Numbered from the stretch's first letter, positions 1-9,404 are shown. The stretch is DNA of 63,630 bases from DATARH01 sp050246595 (GCA_050246595.1 JBFWVT010000025.1:1-63630); one strand, 5' to 3'. Notes: generated by a model from the sequence alone, not told the origin. Translations and numbers: made by a program.

Positions 1-119
1 GCTCCCGCAAATTCTGTGAATAGGGTCTCGGCATGCGTGCTGGCTTCCACCCCCCAGCCGGCATCTTGAGCAGAAATCCCCGCGCTCGGGAACCCTCATC
101 CCACGTCAACCAGAGCCGA

Positions 120-1946
120 TCACGCTCTAGGCCGCAACTCGGCCTGGCGCACGATGCCGGTCGCCTCGGCGCGGAATGTCACGAGCTGGATCGGGTCTTC
201 GTCGGCGACAAAGCCGTAGAGCCGTCGATGCGCCGCCGCGAAATCCGCTCTCAGCCGATTGATCGCCGCATCGTTGACGGGACCGTCGGGCAGCGGCACT
301 GAAAGTTCGTAATTCTGCCCGGCGTAGCGCATATCGACCGTAAACGCGATGCGGCGGTCCGCAGGCGCGATGCCTTCCTCATCGAACCACAACTCAGCGC
401 GACGGCGCAGCCCGACAACGATCCGCTCGACCTTCTCGATGACCGCCGACGAGAGCGGCAGCAACCGGGTCGCAGCAAAATCGGTGCGCAAATCGGCGAG
501 CAGCAATCCCATTGCGCACAAAATGCCGGGATTACGCGGCACCAGAACCCGCCTGATCTCCAGCTCGGCGGCCAGACGCGCGGCATGCAGCGGCCCGGCA
601 CCGCCAAACGCAACCAGCGTGTAATCGCGCGGGTCGTGCCCGCGCTGCACGCTGATGACGCGGAGCCCCCGCGCCATATTGGCGGTCACTACCGAAATAA
701 CTCCCTGCGCCGCTTCCATCGCGCTCATCCCGAGCGCCGCCCCAAGCCGGTCGATTGCGGTGCGGGCCAGCTCCGGCCGCATTGTCATCCGCCCGCCGAG
801 CAGTTCCACCGGGTTCAGAATCTGCAACACGATATTGGCGTCGGTGACGGTCGGCTCGTCGTTGCCCAGCCCGTAGCAGGCCGGTCCGGGATCGGCGCCG
901 GCGCTGCGCGGCCCCACCTTGAGCAGCCCGCCGCTGTCGATAGAGGCGATCGAGCCGCCGCCGGCGCCGACCGTGTGGATGTCGAGCATCGGCGCCTTGA
1001 TCGGATAACCGTGCACGACCGCCTCGCGCGCCAGAAGCGCCTCGCCGCCCTGGATCAGCGCGACATCGGTCGAGGTGCCGCCCATGTCAAAGGTGATGAT
1101 ATCATCGAAACCGGACAGCCCGGCCGTCACACGCGCCCCGACGACGCCGGTGCTCGGACCGGACAGGATTGTACGCACCGGCAGACGCGCCGCCGTGTCG
1201 AAACCGATCACGCCGCCGTTCGACTGCGTCAGGTGCGGCTTCGGCCGAATACCGAGCGATGCCAGCCGATCGGCAACGCCACTGATGTAGAATTCCATGA
1301 CCGGGCCGAGATAGGCGTTGACCACGGTCGTCGACAGCCGTTCGTACTCGCGGAATTCGGGGGCCACCTCATGCGAGGCGCAGATAAAGGCGTCGGGAAA
1401 TTCCTCGGCCACGATCCGCCGCGCTTCCGTCTCGTGCCGAGGATCGAGAAAACTGTACAGGAAACAGATCGCGACGCCCCGGACCTTCGCCTCCCGCAGC
1501 GCGCGGACGGCTTTCCGTAACGCGTCCTCGTCGAGCGGGGTCTCGATGCTGCCGTCGTGGCGCAACCGCTCCGGCACGTCGAGCCGCAACCGCCGTTCGA
1601 CGAGGGCGGGCGGTTTGTCGGCCTGGAGGTCGTAAAGCTCGGGCCGCTTCTGGCGTCCGATTTCGAGGAGGTCGCGAAACCCGGCGCTGGCAATCAGCCC
1701 GATGCGCGCCCCACGATGCTGGATCAGCGCATTGGTGGCGACGGTCGTGCCGTGCCCGAAATACGATACGTCGCCGCTCGCAGCCGCGATCTGCGTCAGC
1801 CCTTCTGTGACTCCGCTCGCGACCGCGAGCGAGGGGTCGGAAGGGGTCGATGACACCTTCCAGACGGCGATGCGGCCGGTGGTTTCGTCGAACAGGCAGA
1901 TATCGGTGAACGTGCCGCCGGAATCGACGCCAATCCGCCACGCCAT
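120..1946 (-). CDS. Hydantoinase/oxoprolinase family protein (HyuA-like)
   Basis: Predicted ATP-dependent cyclic-amide hydrolase subunit (5-oxoprolinase/hydantoinase A family, ASKHA fold), 608 aa and slightly short for the family. Residues 8-15 (DSGGTFTD) form the N-terminal phosphate loop. A second loop (FDMGGTSTDV) and a GAGGGSIA glycine stretch lie mid-protein, and AFGGAGPLHA marks the C-terminal half. The start is set at 1946 because MAWRIGVDSGGTF is the usual family N-terminus and an AAGGAGG run lies just upstream. Longer in-frame starts reach 2009. In this family a HyuB partner often follows; it would lie left of the window, so it cannot be seen. Substrate cannot be assigned: hydantoin, 5-oxoproline and acetone or acetophenone carboxylase subunits share this domain. 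Confidence 0.85.
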   Translation of the reverse strand: MAWRIGVDSGGTFTDICLFDETTGRIAVWKVSSTPSDPSLAVASGVTEGLTQIAAASGDVSYFGHGTTVATNALIQHRGARIGLIASAGFRDLLEIGRQKRPELYDLQADKPPALVERRLRLDVPERLRHDGSIETPLDEDALRKAVRALREAKVRGVAICFLYSFLDPRHETEARRIVAEEFPDAFICASHEVAPEFREYERLSTTVVNAYLGPVMEFYISGVADRLASLGIRPKPHLTQSNGGVIGFDTAARLPVRTILSGPSTGVVGARVTAGLSGFDDIITFDMGGTSTDVALIQGGEALLAREAVVHGYPIKAPMLDIHTVGAGGGSIASIDSGGLLKVGPRSAGADPGPACYGLGNDEPTVTDANIVLQILNPVELLGGRMTMRPELARTAIDRLGAALGMSAMEAAQGVISVVTANMARGLRVISVQRGHDPRDYTLVAFGGAGPLHAARLAAELEIRRVLVPRNPGILCAMGLLLADLRTDFAATRLLPLSSAVIEKVERIVVGLRRRAELWFDEEGIAPADRRIAFTVDMRYAGQNYELSVPLPDGPVNDAAINRLRADFAAAHRRLYGFVADEDPIQLVTFRAEATGIVRQAELRPRA

Positions 1947-2142
1947 GCCGAGGCTCGCCCTTTCCTCCTTGCGGGCCGTCATCATTGCGGTCCGGCCCCG
2001 GTGGCGCAATCGGACCGATGGCCGCTATCGGGCGGAGCCGCGCGCCACGCTTATGCCGCAAATCCGGGTATAGTCGCCGACCCGCCGCGTCCAGCAATAT
2101 ATCTCAGGGGCCGGTCGGCCCTGCCGAGGGTGGCTGTATCCG

Positions 2143-2814
2143 ATGATGGTTTTCGATGCCGGGTGCGCCGACCCGGCGCGCGCCTATGTTTCGGTCTACC
2201 CTGTCGATCCGATGCCGCCGGCGATCGCGGCGTTGCGCGAGAACGGCGAGCCGGTCTGGATCTTTGCCTACGGTTCGCTGATGTGGAACCCTGATTTCGA
2301 TTTCGCCGAGGCGCTTCCGGCCTTTCTCCACGGCTATCATCGCAGCTTCTGCCTCTATTCGCGCGATTACCGCGGCACGCCCGAGCAGCCGGGTCTGGTG
2401 CTTGGTCTCGATCGCGGCGGTTCGTGTCACGGCATCGCCTATCGTCTGCCGCCGGAGCGGGTCGGCGACATGCTGGACCGCATCTGGGCGCGCGAGATGA
2501 CCGGGCGGGTCTATCAGATGCGCCCGGTCGCGCTCAGGACGGCGGCCGGGAAGGTGCGGGGACACGCCTGCATCGTCCGCCGCGCATCGCCCGACTATGC
2601 CGGCCGGCTGTCGGTCGAGGCGGCGGCGCGGCTGCTCGCGGTCGCGATCGGCGGGCGCGGCACCGGGCGCGATTACCTGGCGAACACGGTGCGCCATCTC
2701 GATGAACTCGGCATCCACGACGCGCTTCTGCACCGGATCGAAGCACGGGTGGCCGCACTGTCCGGCACCGCCCGCCCGATGATCCCGGCAGCCCTGCCCT
2801 TCCCGGTCTCCTGA
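2143..2814 (+). CDS. Gamma-glutamylcyclotransferase, ChaC-like
   Basis: Predicted cytosolic gamma-glutamylcyclotransferase, 223 aa. The ChaC family cleaves glutathione to 5-oxoproline and Cys-Gly. The substrate-binding motif YGSLMW is at residues 43-48, and the expected catalytic glutamate is E118 in AREM. The LYSRDYRGTP segment is also typical of ChaC. Two adjacent ATG codons open the frame. An alternative ATG at 2212 would remove 23 poorly conserved residues and still leave the whole domain. If the product is 5-oxoproline, the hydantoinase/oxoprolinase-family protein encoded next door on the opposite strand could use it; this functional link is inference. Confidence 0.85.
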   Translation: MMVFDAGCADPARAYVSVYPVDPMPPAIAALRENGEPVWIFAYGSLMWNPDFDFAEALPAFLHGYHRSFCLYSRDYRGTPEQPGLVLGLDRGGSCHGIAYRLPPERVGDMLDRIWAREMTGRVYQMRPVALRTAAGKVRGHACIVRRASPDYAGRLSVEAAARLLAVAIGGRGTGRDYLANTVRHLDELGIHDALLHRIEARVAALSGTARPMIPAALPFPVS

Positions 2815-3054
2815 AGAACAGGAGCCGAACCGCCAGGAGGATGGGAGCGGGAACGGGAGGCGGTGAACCGACGCAGCGGCTTCTGACCGGTACGCCGGCG
2901 CGCCATTCCCCCGTACCCTTGCGGGTTCCCGGTAGACCACCCAACTCATTCGGATCAGTGGGTCCGGGCCCCTCTGACGGCCGAGCCGTCGGCCGTGATG
3001 TCGGATCACGTCTGCCCTTGCGCCGACGGGCGCAATCGCAACGCGTGCCGCGAC
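2815..3054 (+). promoter_or_regulatory. Structured GC-rich leader upstream of terC-like gene
   Basis: This 240-nt non-coding stretch precedes the TerC gene. It can form a long hairpin near 2928-2972, in which GGG, CCGG and ACCAC on the left pair with GTGGGT, CCGG and CCC on the right. A second hairpin (ACGGCC with GGCCGT) lies near 2978-2995. TerC/Alx genes often carry a Mn2+ yybP-ykoY riboswitch, but I could not find its conserved core here. The fold was read by eye only, and GC-rich sequence pairs easily. Confidence 0.25.
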
Positions 3055-4053
3055 ATGTTCGACTCGGTCTGGCCTTGGCTCGCCTTTAATGCGTTTGTCA
3101 TTGCTCTGCTGGCCTTTGACCTCGGCGTTCTGCACCGCAAGGAGCGTGAGATCGGGGTTCGCGAAGCGCTGTGGCTGAGCTTCTTTTACATCGTCCTGGC
3201 GCTCGGTTTCGGCGCTGTTCTGTTCTGGTGGCGCGGATCGGCGGACGGTATCGATTTCCTGACCGGCTACTTGATCGAGAAGTCGCTCAGCGTTGATAAC
3301 ATTTTTGTCATCGTCCTGATCTTCACCTTTTTCGCGGTGCCGTCGCAGTATCAGCACCGGGTGCTGTTCTGGGGCATACTCGGCGCGCTGTTCATGCGTG
3401 GCGTTCTGATCTTCGCCGGTGTCCAGCTGATCCATCACTTCGCCTGGATGGCGCTCGTCTTTGGCGCGTTCCTGATCGCGACCGGCGTGAAAATGCTGAT
3501 CGTGGCCGATCAGAAGCCGGATATCGAGAACAACGTTGTGCTGCGGTTTTTCCGAAAGCGACTGCGGGTTACTGAGGAGTATGAAGGCAGGCGGTTCTTT
3601 GTTCGGCGCAATGGGGTTCTCTTCGCGACCCCGTTGTTTCTGGTGCTGTTGATGATCGAGTTTACCGATCTCGTCTTCGCCGTCGACTCGATCCCGGCGA
3701 TCATCGCCATCACGACCGACCCGTTCATCGTCTATACGTCCAATGTGTTCGCGATTCTCGGATTGCGGGCTTTATACTTCGCGCTGGCCGGGATCGTTCC
3801 GCGCTTCGTGTACCTGAAATACGCGCTCTCGCTTGTTCTGATCGTGGTCGGCGGCAAGATGATCGCGAATTACTTTTACGGCGGGAAGTTCGTGCCGACC
3901 GAACTGGCGCTGCTGATCACGGCGGTCCTGATCGGAGGCTCGATCGTGCTCTCGCTGCTGAAAACCCGCGGCTTGGCAGCCGAACCGGAGGCGCTTCCAA
4001 CGGGCTGGGTCCCGGGCAGCCCGGCGGAGCGCATCCCCGCGAAGGACCGGTGA
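3055..4053 (+). CDS. TerC/Alx family integral membrane protein
   Basis: Predicted inner-membrane protein of the TerC family, linked in other bacteria to tellurite resistance and to metal (Mn2+) export or homeostasis. It has 332 aa with about seven to nine hydrophobic segments. The family's intramembrane acidic positions are present: D22 in AFDLGVLHRK, the Asp in SVDNIFVI, and the Asp in VFAVDSIPAI. The ATG at 3055 is preferred because MFDSVWPWLAFNAFV matches the usual family N-terminus. In-frame GTG 2995 and ATG 2998 would add a cysteine-containing 19-20 residue stretch. No strong ribosome-binding site precedes either start. The gene is convergent with the ribonucleotide reductase gene, 10 nt away. 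Confidence 0.88.
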   Translation: MFDSVWPWLAFNAFVIALLAFDLGVLHRKEREIGVREALWLSFFYIVLALGFGAVLFWWRGSADGIDFLTGYLIEKSLSVDNIFVIVLIFTFFAVPSQYQHRVLFWGILGALFMRGVLIFAGVQLIHHFAWMALVFGAFLIATGVKMLIVADQKPDIENNVVLRFFRKRLRVTEEYEGRRFFVRRNGVLFATPLFLVLLMIEFTDLVFAVDSIPAIIAITTDPFIVYTSNVFAILGLRALYFALAGIVPRFVYLKYALSLVLIVVGGKMIANYFYGGKFVPTELALLITAVLIGGSIVLSLLKTRGLAAEPEALPTGWVPGSPAERIPAKDR

Positions 4054-4063
4054 CAGCCCGGCC

Positions 4064-7000
4064 CTACCCGCATTTCGAATAGGCGCAGCTCGTGCACTGG
4101 TCGCATCCCTCGATGCGAATCAGCGCCGCTTCACCGCATTTCGGGCATTGCCGCAGCCGCGAGCCGGCAAGCGCCAAAGCCCCGCCGGAACCCGAACCGG
4201 CCGCCCGCTCGCTGTCGAGATTGACGGCCTGCGCCTCGATTGCGCGCTCGCCGACGCCTTTCGACGGCAGGAACCCGATATCGATCATGTGCCGTTCGAT
4301 GATGTCGCCGATCGCGGCGAGCAGCGAAGGAACATAGCGCCCGTCGATCCAGGCGCCGCCGCGCGGGTCGAACACCGCCTTCAGTTCCTCGACGACAAAC
4401 GCCACGTCGCCGCCGCGGCGGAACACGGCGCTGATCATGCGGGTCAGCGCCACGGTCCAGGCATAATGCTCCATGTTCTTCGAATTGATGAAGATTTCGA
4501 ACGGGCGGCGGCGCCCGTCCTGCACGATGTCGTTCAGCGTGATGTACAGCGCATGCTCGCTGTCGGGCCAGTGCAGCCGGTAGGTCCGGCCGGGCAATGC
4601 CTCGGGGCGCGACAGCGGCTGTGTCATATAGACGACGCCGCCCGCCTCGTAGACATCGGCCGGGCGGATCGGCGGGGGCGGCGCGGGCAGCGGCAACTCC
4701 GGCTGTTCCGGCATCGGCCGCCCGGCGTCCCGCGCGACGGTTGCCTCCGGCCGCGCTTCGAGAACCGCGCCGGTGACATCGTTCGGCCGGTAGGTCGTAC
4801 ATCCCTTGCAGCCGAGCGTATAGGCGCGCGCGTAGACATCCTTGAAGCTGTCGAACGGGATGTCGGCCGGTACGTTGATCGTCTTTGATATCGAGCTGTC
4901 GATATGGCGCTGCACCGTCGCCTGCATGACGAGGTGGTCCTCAGGCGACAGGATCTGCGCATCGACAAAATAATCCGGCAGCGGCGCATTCTCGCCGCGC
5001 AGATGACGGAACAGGCGGTAGGCGTAATCGGTGACCTCCTCTTCGCGGCGCGTCCCATCGGGCATCAGCACGTTGCGCGTGTAGCGGAAGCTGAACACCG
5101 GCTCCAGCCCGGAAGAGACGTTATCGGCCAGCAGCGAGATCGTGCCGGTCGGCGCCACCGAGGTCAGCAGCGCGTTGCGGATGCCGTGCCGCGCGATCGC
5201 CTCGCGCACCTCCGGGCCGAGCGCGGCGACGGTTTCGCCCGCCAGGTATTTTTCCCGGTCGAACAGCGGGAAGGCGCCTTTCTCGACGGCAAGCTGCGTC
5301 GAGGCGAGATACGCCGCACGCTGGATCGTGCCGAGCCACTCATCGGTCGCGGCAACGGCCTCCGGCGAGCCGTAGCGCAGCCCGCACAGGATCAGCGCAT
5401 CAGCCAGCCCGGTGATGCCGAGACCGATGCGCCGCTTGTTGCGCGCCTCCTCCTGCTGCTGCGGCAGTGGAAAAGCGGAGATGTCGATAACGTCGTCGAG
5501 CATCCGCACCGCATCGGGCACGATCGCCGCGAGCCGTCCGGTGTCAAGCCGCGCCTCTCGGGTGAACGGGTGCGCCACAAACCGCGCCAGGTTGATCGAG
5601 CCGAGCAGACAGGCGCCGTAGGGCGGGAGGGGCTGTTCGCCGCAATTGTGCGACCAGAAGCCGTTGGCGTCGAAGCCATTGATGCCGGGAATCGCGGCGT
5701 CGAAGACGTCAGCCTCGCCGGCTTCCTTAATGGCTTCGACAGTCGCGACAAAAGCTTCCCGGTTCGGACGGCGGCGGTAGCCGGAGAGCGCGGTCTTCAG
5801 CCGTACCGATTTCTCACGGTCCGCGAAGCCGACCCGCTCCGAGAACACCGCCAAATTGTCGTTCGCGATGACCAGCTCGTGCTGCGCCTGTATCCGGTAA
5901 AGCTTTGTTCCGCCTTTTCCGTCGGGCATTTCGCGAAGCCCCGCATCGCGGCGATTGGAGTAAATCGTGCTCGTGATCCCCAAACGCAGCAGCATGCGCT
6001 GTGCAGCCAGCAGATCGTCGCGGTGGCTTTGCGACAGCCGCACGCTGATTCCCTTGGTCTGTGTCCCCTGAACACTGCCGTCCGCATCAAACAGGCCGCG
6101 CAGGAAGGCGCTGTGGAACGCACCGGAGCGCCGCTCGATCGCCGGGGTAATGTGCTTGGCGTCAGGGCGCAGCCCGTGCGCTTCGGCCAGAAGCTTCAGC
6201 GCGCCGAGCGCCAGGCGATACTCGCCGCGGCCGGAGACCTCGATCCACCCGCGGAAATCCGCGCGGTGCGGAAGCTGCATCGCCGCTTCGAGCGCCGCCC
6301 GCATCACGCCCGCCACGCCGGGGTGCTCGCTGCCACCATTGACAACCAGTCGCCCCGGCCACGCTGACAACACCGCCTTATCCTGTTTGAGCGTGCCGTC
6401 GCCAATCAGCAGACCCAGCAGATAACCTTCCGCCGCGTCGCGCTCGGCGGCGGGATCGCCCCAGCTCGGCGCGTCGCGGTGATCATGCAGCAGCAGTTCG
6501 TTGCCGGGCCGAAGGCCGGAGACCGCGCACCATTCCCATTCGGTCGCCCAGCGCGTGCGCCGGGTGATGCGGCGCAGCCGATGATCCGAGGTCAGCCGCA
6601 GCGCGTACCCCTCTGCCGTTTCCAGCGAGACGATCGGCTTGGTGCCCCTCGGGAAGAAGCCGCGCGGATCGCTCTCCCACATCGTTCCGTCGGCAACAGC
6701 CGTGAATTGCCGCCCGACAAGCTCGCCGATCTGCCGCGGACCCTGGGACGTCTGGATCCATGAATCGGCGGTCAGGCACGGATTGGTCGCGCTGATCTCC
6801 TCGCAGTACCAGAGATTGTTGCGGCGGTTGATTCGGTCGATAAAGATCACGCCCGGCTCGGCATAGGCGTAGGTCGCGCGCATGATCCTGTCCCACAGCT
6901 CGCGCGCGGGCAGCACTTTCGCCACTGTTCCGCCGAACGACAACTGCCACGGCAGATCGTCGGCGACGGCCTGCATGAAGGCATCGGTCGCCAGCACCGA

Positions 7001-7576
7001 CAGGTTGAACATGCGCAGCCGGCCGGGTTCGCGCTTGGCCTCGATAAACGCCTCGATGTCGGGATGATCGACGCGCATCGTCGCCATCATCGCGCCGCGG
7101 CGATAGCCGGCGCTCATGATCGTGCGGCACATCGCGTCCCACACATCCATAAAGCTCAAGGGACCCGAGGCGTCGGCGCCGACCCCTTTGACATAGGCCC
7201 CCTTCGGCCGCAGCGTCGAGAAATCGTAGCCGATCCCGCCGCCCTGCTGCATCGTCAGCGCCGCCTCGCGCAGATGCGTAAAAATTCCCCCCATATCGTC
7301 CGGGATCGTGCCCATCACAAAGCAGTTGAACAGCGTCACCTGCCGCTCGGCCCCGGCCCCGGCGATGACCCTTCCCGCCGGCAGAAAGCGGAAATCGCTC
7401 ATCGCGGCGTAAAACCGCCCGGCCCAGAAATCCGGGTCCTTCTCGGCAGCGGCGACGGCGCCCGCGACGCGGCGCCAGCTATCCTCGATCGTCCTGTCCA
7501 CAGGCTCGCCGGCCGGCCCCCGGAGCCGGTACTTCATGTCCCAGATCTGCTGCGAGATCGCCGCGACCGTGACCAT
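4064..7576 (-). CDS. nrdJ: Class II (adenosylcobalamin-dependent) ribonucleotide reductase containing an intein
   Basis: Reduces ribonucleotides to deoxyribonucleotides using B12-derived radical chemistry in the cytosol. The precursor has 1170 aa: N-extein 1-266, intein 267-644, C-extein 645-1170, giving about 792 aa after splicing. C85 (LFNCF) matches the first redox cysteine. The spliced sequence NP-CGEQPLPPYGAC restores the radical cysteine and, 11 residues on, its redox partner, the same spacing as T. maritima NrdJ C322/C333. A TSCPD-type domain and a C-terminal cysteine cluster (CPKCG, CDQCTSC, SKCG) follow, as in alphaproteobacterial NrdJ. The ATG at 7576 has an upstream AGGCGGAAGG; a longer frame reaches 7636. 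No NrdB-type subunit gene is nearby. A LexA-type box lies about 67 bp upstream. Confidence 0.93.
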   Translation of the reverse strand: MVTVAAISQQIWDMKYRLRGPAGEPVDRTIEDSWRRVAGAVAAAEKDPDFWAGRFYAAMSDFRFLPAGRVIAGAGAERQVTLFNCFVMGTIPDDMGGIFTHLREAALTMQQGGGIGYDFSTLRPKGAYVKGVGADASGPLSFMDVWDAMCRTIMSAGYRRGAMMATMRVDHPDIEAFIEAKREPGRLRMFNLSVLATDAFMQAVADDLPWQLSFGGTVAKVLPARELWDRIMRATYAYAEPGVIFIDRINRRNNLWYCEEISATNPCLTADSWIQTSQGPRQIGELVGRQFTAVADGTMWESDPRGFFPRGTKPIVSLETAEGYALRLTSDHRLRRITRRTRWATEWEWCAVSGLRPGNELLLHDHRDAPSWGDPAAERDAAEGYLLGLLIGDGTLKQDKAVLSAWPGRLVVNGGSEHPGVAGVMRAALEAAMQLPHRADFRGWIEVSGRGEYRLALGALKLLAEAHGLRPDAKHITPAIERRSGAFHSAFLRGLFDADGSVQGTQTKGISVRLSQSHRDDLLAAQRMLLRLGITSTIYSNRRDAGLREMPDGKGGTKLYRIQAQHELVIANDNLAVFSERVGFADREKSVRLKTALSGYRRRPNREAFVATVEAIKEAGEADVFDAAIPGINGFDANGFWSHNCGEQPLPPYGACLLGSINLARFVAHPFTREARLDTGRLAAIVPDAVRMLDDVIDISAFPLPQQQEEARNKRRIGLGITGLADALILCGLRYGSPEAVAATDEWLGTIQRAAYLASTQLAVEKGAFPLFDREKYLAGETVAALGPEVREAIARHGIRNALLTSVAPTGTISLLADNVSSGLEPVFSFRYTRNVLMPDGTRREEEVTDYAYRLFRHLRGENAPLPDYFVDAQILSPEDHLVMQATVQRHIDSSISKTINVPADIPFDSFKDVYARAYTLGCKGCTTYRPNDVTGAVLEARPEATVARDAGRPMPEQPELPLPAPPPPIRPADVYEAGGVVYMTQPLSRPEALPGRTYRLHWPDSEHALYITLNDIVQDGRRRPFEIFINSKNMEHYAWTVALTRMISAVFRRGGDVAFVVEELKAVFDPRGGAWIDGRYVPSLLAAIGDIIERHMIDIGFLPSKGVGERAIEAQAVNLDSERAAGSGSGGALALAGSRLRQCPKCGEAALIRIEGCDQCTSCAYSKCG
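5645..6778 (-). other. Intein with LAGLIDADG homing endonuclease, in nrdJ
   Basis: In-frame protein-splicing element of 378 aa between NP and CGEQPL of the reductase. Splicing parts are complete: Cys1 (CLTADSW), block B TSDH at intein residues 63-66, and a C-terminus ending FWSHN with penultimate His and terminal Asn, followed by extein Cys+1. Two dodecapeptide endonuclease motifs are visible, LLGLLIGDG at 120-128 and FLRGLFDADG at 225-234, each keeping its acidic metal ligand (Asp in GDG, Asp in DADG). Both activities therefore look intact. The +1 nucleophile is also the predicted thiyl-radical cysteine of the host enzyme, so the unspliced precursor should be inactive. Confidence 0.93.
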
Positions 7577-7642
7577 CCGCCGTGCCTTCCGCCTTGCGCC
7601 AGGACGCAGCTTATGCCAGAGGGGGCCGGCGCGCAAACGTAT

Positions 7643-7657
7643 GTTCGATGTTCGTTC
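7643..7657. promoter_or_regulatory. Putative LexA (SOS) box, GTTC-N7-GTTC
   Basis: The sequence GTTC-GATGTTC-GTTC matches the direct-repeat LexA operator known from alphaproteobacteria (GTTCN7GTTC). It lies in the 199-bp divergent region, about 67 bp upstream of the nrdJ start and about 118 bp from the acyl-CoA ligase start. This would allow DNA-damage induction of nucleotide reduction. Overlapping GTTC copies make the match less striking than a unique one, and no other box was seen for comparison. Confidence 0.45.
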
Positions 7658-7775
7658 TCACATGCGATCCTGGCCTCGTCGCGGTATGAAGAGCGATAAA
7701 GATCAGTGCCGAAGCAAAGCGGCCGCGACCCGGATCATCCGGATGCGTTCCGCGCAAAAGCTTGGGAGGATGGAC

Positions 7776-9404
7776 ATGGAAGACACAGCCGGCGCGACCG
7801 CGACCGTTTCGGCGACCGCCTATGCGCGATCGGCCGAGGAGCGGGCGCTTGCCGCCGCGATCGACGCGACGCCGTCGATCCAGTCGCTGCTCGACCGGCA
7901 CGCACGGGAAAGACCGGATGCCTGCGCCCTCGCATGCAATTCGGCCTCGGGCGATTGGCTGCGGGTTTCCTGGAGCCGCCTCGCCGAGGACAGCCGCCGC
8001 GCCGCCGCGGGTCTGCGCGCGCTCGGGGTCGGACCGGGCGATCATGTCGCGCTGCTGCTCGACAACCGCAGCGCCTACGAGTGCTTTGTCGCCACGCTCG
8101 GTATGCTGCGCCGCGGCGCCGCGCTGGTGCCGCTGAACACGCGCAGCACCGCTGCGGAGCTGGCTTACGCGCTCGGCGCAGCCGAGTGCCGCTGGCTGAT
8201 CGCCGGGGTGGAAGCCGCCGAGCGGGTCGAGAGCGCGCGGGCGGAGGTGCCGAGCCTGCGTCAAGTGATCGGCGTCGGCGGCGCGCCGTCGGGCTGGGCC
8301 GACTGGCATCAGGTGCTGGAGCACGCTCCCGACCCAGCGGCCGAGGTCACGATCGGACCCGATACGGTCTCAGCCATCCTGTTCACCTCGGGCACTACGG
8401 CTCGGCCGAAGGGCGCCGTACACTCCCACCGCACGGCAATCGCGACGGGCGCGATCGATGCCGCGATCCACGGTCTCGGTCCCGGCGAGGTTCTGCATTA
8501 TGCCGTCCCATTCTTTACAAGCTTCGGTGCCCAAGGTGGCGTGATGATGCTGCTGTGGTCCGGCTGCACGGTAGTCGTCGAGCCAGTCTTCGACCAAGCC
8601 CGTATGGTGCAGCGAATAGTGGAGGAGGGGACGACGGTCGGACTTGGGGTGCCGTCGCAGTTCCTCTTCATGCTCGACGAACTGAGGGTGCGTCGGGCGG
8701 AGCTGGGGCGCGTCCGCCTGTGGGTCTATGGTGGCGCGCCAATGCCGGGCGAAGTTTCGCGCGCGCTGGCCGAAATCTGCCCCCAGGCGGGCGAGAGGCA
8801 GGTCTACGCCATGACCGAAACCGGAATAACCGGCACTACGCTGGCTCCCGAATTAGTCGTCTCAAAACCCACCTCCTGCGGGCGGCCGATGCCGCTCTGC
8901 GAGACGAAGATCGTGGACGAGGCGGGACGCGTCCTAAAGCCTGACGAGATCGGCGAGATCTGCCTTCGCGGCCCCGGCAACATGCTCGGCTACTACAACA
9001 ACCAAGAGGCCACCCAAGCGGCGCTGCGGGACGGCTGGATGCACACCGGCGATATCGGCCGCATGGACGCGGACGGCTTTCTCTACTACCTCGACCGGCT
9101 CAAGGACGTGATCAACCGCGGCGGCCTCAAGATCAGCTCGATGGAGGTCGAGGACGCAATGTACCGCCATGCTTCGGTGCTGGAGGCCGCGGTAGTCGCC
9201 GCGCCGCACCCGCAACTCGGCGAGGACATCCGCGCCTTTGTCGCGCTGCGGCCGGGAACGCGGGCCGACGCCGAGGCGTTGCGCGCCCACTGCGCCGCGC
9301 TGCTCTCGCCGCACAAGGTGCCGCGCGACATCCGCTTTATCGACGCGCTGCCGCGCAACAGCATGGGCAAGGTGCAGAAGACGCAACTGCGCCAGCTCGG
9401 CTGA
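7776..9404 (+). CDS. AMP-dependent acyl-CoA synthetase (ANL superfamily)
   Basis: Predicted ligase that adenylates a carboxylic acid and transfers it to CoA, 542 aa. The P-loop LFTSGTTARPKG is near residues 201-212. Further core motifs are YAMTET, the GWMHTGDIG hinge-region motif, DRLKDVINRGG, and the C-terminal GKVQKTQLRQ carrying the catalytic lysine. The start at ATG 7776 has GGAGG six bases upstream; ATG 7770 is also possible. The long in-frame extension back to 7536 overlaps nrdJ and is not needed. The substrate is unknown; medium- or long-chain fatty acids or aryl acids are equally possible. Confidence 0.88.
   Translation: MEDTAGATATVSATAYARSAEERALAAAIDATPSIQSLLDRHARERPDACALACNSASGDWLRVSWSRLAEDSRRAAAGLRALGVGPGDHVALLLDNRSAYECFVATLGMLRRGAALVPLNTRSTAAELAYALGAAECRWLIAGVEAAERVESARAEVPSLRQVIGVGGAPSGWADWHQVLEHAPDPAAEVTIGPDTVSAILFTSGTTARPKGAVHSHRTAIATGAIDAAIHGLGPGEVLHYAVPFFTSFGAQGGVMMLLWSGCTVVVEPVFDQARMVQRIVEEGTTVGLGVPSQFLFMLDELRVRRAELGRVRLWVYGGAPMPGEVSRALAEICPQAGERQVYAMTETGITGTTLAPELVVSKPTSCGRPMPLCETKIVDEAGRVLKPDEIGEICLRGPGNMLGYYNNQEATQAALRDGWMHTGDIGRMDADGFLYYLDRLKDVINRGGLKISSMEVEDAMYRHASVLEAAVVAAPHPQLGEDIRAFVALRPGTRADAEALRAHCAALLSPHKVPRDIRFIDALPRNSMGKVQKTQLRQLG

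Noticed and set aside
2815..3054. yybP-ykoY manganese riboswitch upstream of terC
   Set aside because: The conserved GGGGAGUAG-like and CAACAUAC-like core segments are not present on the plus strand.
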